Positions 62,119 through 64,000 of a stretch of DNA of 64,000 bases are shown here, in pieces. The stretch's first letter is position 1. The number at the start of each line of letters is the position of its first letter. Made by a program: the position numbers and the translations under genes. The stretch spans positions 248,001 through 312,000 of the forward strand of contig NW_020167526.1 in assembly GCF_001641265.1 (NCBI RefSeq). The letters are read 5' to 3'. The notes beneath the pieces are model-generated. The model did not search any database and was not told the origin of the DNA. It saw only the letters and a program-made list of their open reading frames with translations. Source of the stretch: Pseudogymnoascus destructans. Lineage: Eukaryota; Ascomycota; Leotiomycetes; Thelebolales; Thelebolaceae.

Positions 62119-63990
62119 TACAGTATTATCTCGTTAAGTCGATGTAATTGGTCATGCATAAATATATCAAGTTATAGAAATATCGAGTTAGGAAGTGATC
62201 TGAAGTAGACCAGAAGTAGCCCCTCAGCTAAACCATCCATCCATCCAACGTGCCTTGAACCAACTCATTGGCCTGTTTGGCCACTAATCGCCTCTCCACG
62301 CGCTCTAAAGAGCGCAAAAATGATGCTGGATCCGTGATGCCACCATTCTCAGATTCTGAGAACTCAATCAGAACTTGGAGAGCTTGTACAGCGTTCTGTG
62401 TGGTGAGCACAGGACGCTGGGGCTCCTCATCGTCATCATCTTGAGCATCGGAAACCTGTATATATGGAGCCATCGCCTCCTGTAGAATTGTGTCCTCATC
62501 TAAGCCTCCCTCCACCTCTTGTATTCCCTCCTCCGCTGGATTCAAAAAGTTCGAAAGGTCCATAGCGTCTGATATATGACCAGCTTGTTGTGCTCGAGTA
62601 TATAAGTCGTTTAGAACAGGGAGTGGGTGTATAGGAAGCTGTATTGGGCATAAAAGAATCGTGCTTTTTCGAAAGCAATTGTAGATAGTCGTATTTGTAA
62701 CGTCGTGATGCCATGATCGAATAAGCCAGCGAATTGCAAAGTGTATTGTCATTGGTTTGATTGGATCCAGGTTGTTGCTAAAAGATTTGAGCATGAACTC
62801 GAGCCATTGCTGACGATAATAGCTTTTTAAAGAGGCTATAATACCTTAATCGAGAGGTTGATATCGACTGGTCGCATTTGGAGGAAGCAAGATAATTCAT
62901 ATGTTTGGAGGAGGAGGCGTCGATTCCACTGCAGCGATATGGGCTGAGAAGTTATCCATTGTAAGCAGTATAGAACATGATGTAAAAATATGAGTATAGA
63001 AAGCATTTAGCCAATCTGCCATAACAAATTGATTCATCCAAGCCTTCTTATTCCACCTCCAAACCCCACCCATTGCCCCTACATCAATGTGTTGTAAAGC
63101 TCAAGGCTTTTTAGCCTTTCCAATAAACTAAAGAGGAAGTCGATCTGTTCCAGCAGCATTAACACAAATGGCTACTGATATGCGTGCTTTGTCCTTCTTC
63201 TGTCCTGGAATTGATCATGTTGTAAAGCCCTTTGAAGGGCTCATCCTCCAGTAAAGCCCAGTCTCATCCATGTTGTAAATATTGTCCTCTAAAAACTCCC
63301 CCGCAATAGTTTGTATAGCCTTCATTTGTTCTTCTGCAGTGACACCAATAGATCCAGCTTCACCATGTAGAGTTCGATATAATATATTATGCCGTTGTCA
63401 AAACTTTACGATCCATCCGTAGCTAAATTCTGGCGTAGGTAGTCCACGGTATTGTGGTAGCTGATTCCAGATAATCTTCGCCTTTGATTGTAAGATTTCT
63501 GTAGTTGTAATGCCGCCACGCTCTTCAATAAGCCTCTGCCAGTCGTAAAGAGCAGCTTCTAATTCAGGCCAGGCGACAGCGCGGCGACGCTGAGCTTTAA
63601 AGCTGTTTGTTTCCAGAGTATTAGAAGTATCGTCAAGGTCCAAAAATCGAGAGCTAAGGGATTCTGAGACTGTAGATTGGCTAAGTTGACGATTGTATTT
63701 CTCGAGGAACCACTGTATAGTGGCCTTTTGTGTAGGTTTCGGATGGTGAGATCGATGCCAGGTTCGGAGGGCTTTTCGCTGTTCGAGAGACATAGAATAG
63801 AGCTTTTTCAAAGGCATTTTGAAGGTATTCTAAGAGTAGTCCAGTAATTAGTTTAAGTCGATAATTGGGAAAAGGGACTCAATATCGTGTGTATCGTGAT
63901 TTGTATGACGAATGGAAGGATCCGAAGAAAGTTATCGAGTTATCCAGAAAATCGACTAATCGTGTATCGACTTAACGAGATAATACTGTA
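62119..63990 (-). mobile_element. Tigger/pogo-type element, full length (1,868 bp plus TA)
   Basis: Both ends read TACAGTATTATCTCGTTAAG followed by TCGAT, a perfect inverted repeat of about 25 bp, with TA at 62119-62120 and 63989-63990. It is the reference copy for the 53854-58402 relic and for the scraps at 34.3 and 60.4 kb. Confidence 0.93.
62228..63817 (-). pseudogene. Tigger/pogo transposase with several in-frame stops
   Basis: From ATG 63817 (MPLKKLYSMSLEQRKALRTW) the protein carries RQLSQSTVSESLSSRFLDLD, RAVAWPELEAALYDWQRLIE and PTPEFSYGWIVKF. After a stop come DNIYNMDETGLYWRMSPSKG, ILLTMDNFSAHIAAVESTPP and SRYQPLD, then an intact acidic C-terminal part of 188 residues ending LVQGTLDGWMV. 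Six in-frame stops interrupt an otherwise alignable frame: TGA at KF-QRHN, FTT-SIPG, KKP-ALQH and NI-IILL, TAG at LPL-FIGK, TAA at PLD-GIIA. All can be explained by C-to-T or G-to-A changes of CGA, TGG or CAA. No frameshift is needed. Confidence 0.88.
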
Positions 63991-64000
63991 CGTTGGATGT

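Noticed and set aside
1..64000. tRNA, rRNA or riboswitch genes
   Set aside because: No cloverleaf with conserved A and B boxes, ribosomal sequence or TPP-type aptamer was recognised by eye. A tRNA scan would settle this.

Overview
This window is a stretch of a filamentous ascomycete (Pezizomycotina) nuclear genome. The evidence is short GT...AG introns (44-60 nt with CTAAC/CTGAT-like branch sites), ascomycete-type genes (fungal rhodopsin-domain protein, PRM10/ThrE-like membrane protein, OPT and PTR2 transporters, divergent choline oxidase and betaine aldehyde dehydrogenase) and fungal transposons (Fot1/pogo, Tc1-like, hAT, MULE, Tad-like LINE, gypsy). The choline oxidase/BADH pair recalls the codA-badA arrangement of Aspergillus-type fungi, so Eurotiales is my best guess; this is inference from gene content. 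No prokaryotic, organellar or viral block was seen.

Layout. 1-6 kb: the 3' end of an unknown gene, the Obg-like ATPase OLA1 (minus), and a multi-exon OPT-family transporter (minus). 6.3-21 kb: transposon graveyard: a pogo relic, a LINE fragment, Fot1/pogo relics, a damaged small cysteine-rich secreted-protein gene, one intact 1,991-bp Fot1/pogo copy and a degenerate hAT. 22-28 kb: a secreted alpha/beta-hydrolase-like gene, a second almost identical 1,991-bp Fot1/pogo copy and a PTR2-type peptide transporter. 28-36 kb: Fot1 relics carrying solo LTRs, a berberine-bridge-type FAD oxidoreductase (minus), a gypsy integrase scrap, a Tigger-like scrap, and an internally deleted pogo element inside a MITE. 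36-38 kb: a fungal rhodopsin-domain seven-helix protein. 38.6-46.4 kb: an hAT, a MULE and a stack of nested Tc1-like elements with a solo LTR inside. 46.7-50.8 kb: choline oxidase and betaine aldehyde dehydrogenase, divergently transcribed, with a 490-bp MITE in the shared promoter. 51-54 kb: a secreted eight-cysteine protein and a PRM10/ThrE-like pseudogene. 54-64 kb: Tigger-type elements, a Tc1-like element and solo LTRs, again nested.

How genes work together: the clear functional unit is glycine-betaine synthesis (choline to betaine aldehyde to glycine betaine). Both enzymes end in peroxisomal PTS1-like tripeptides (ARL and SKL), suggesting a peroxisomal pathway that keeps the H2O2 of choline oxidase inside the organelle. 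The other host genes look independent.

The most informative part of the window is its transposon archaeology. Insertion order can be read base by base from TA or 5-bp target duplications. Old copies and one host pseudogene repeatedly carry TGA where the family has arginine CGA, and the only difference I noticed between the two young Fot1 copies is also a CpG-to-TpG type change. I found no tRNA or rRNA gene, CRISPR array, or Starship captain recombinase.
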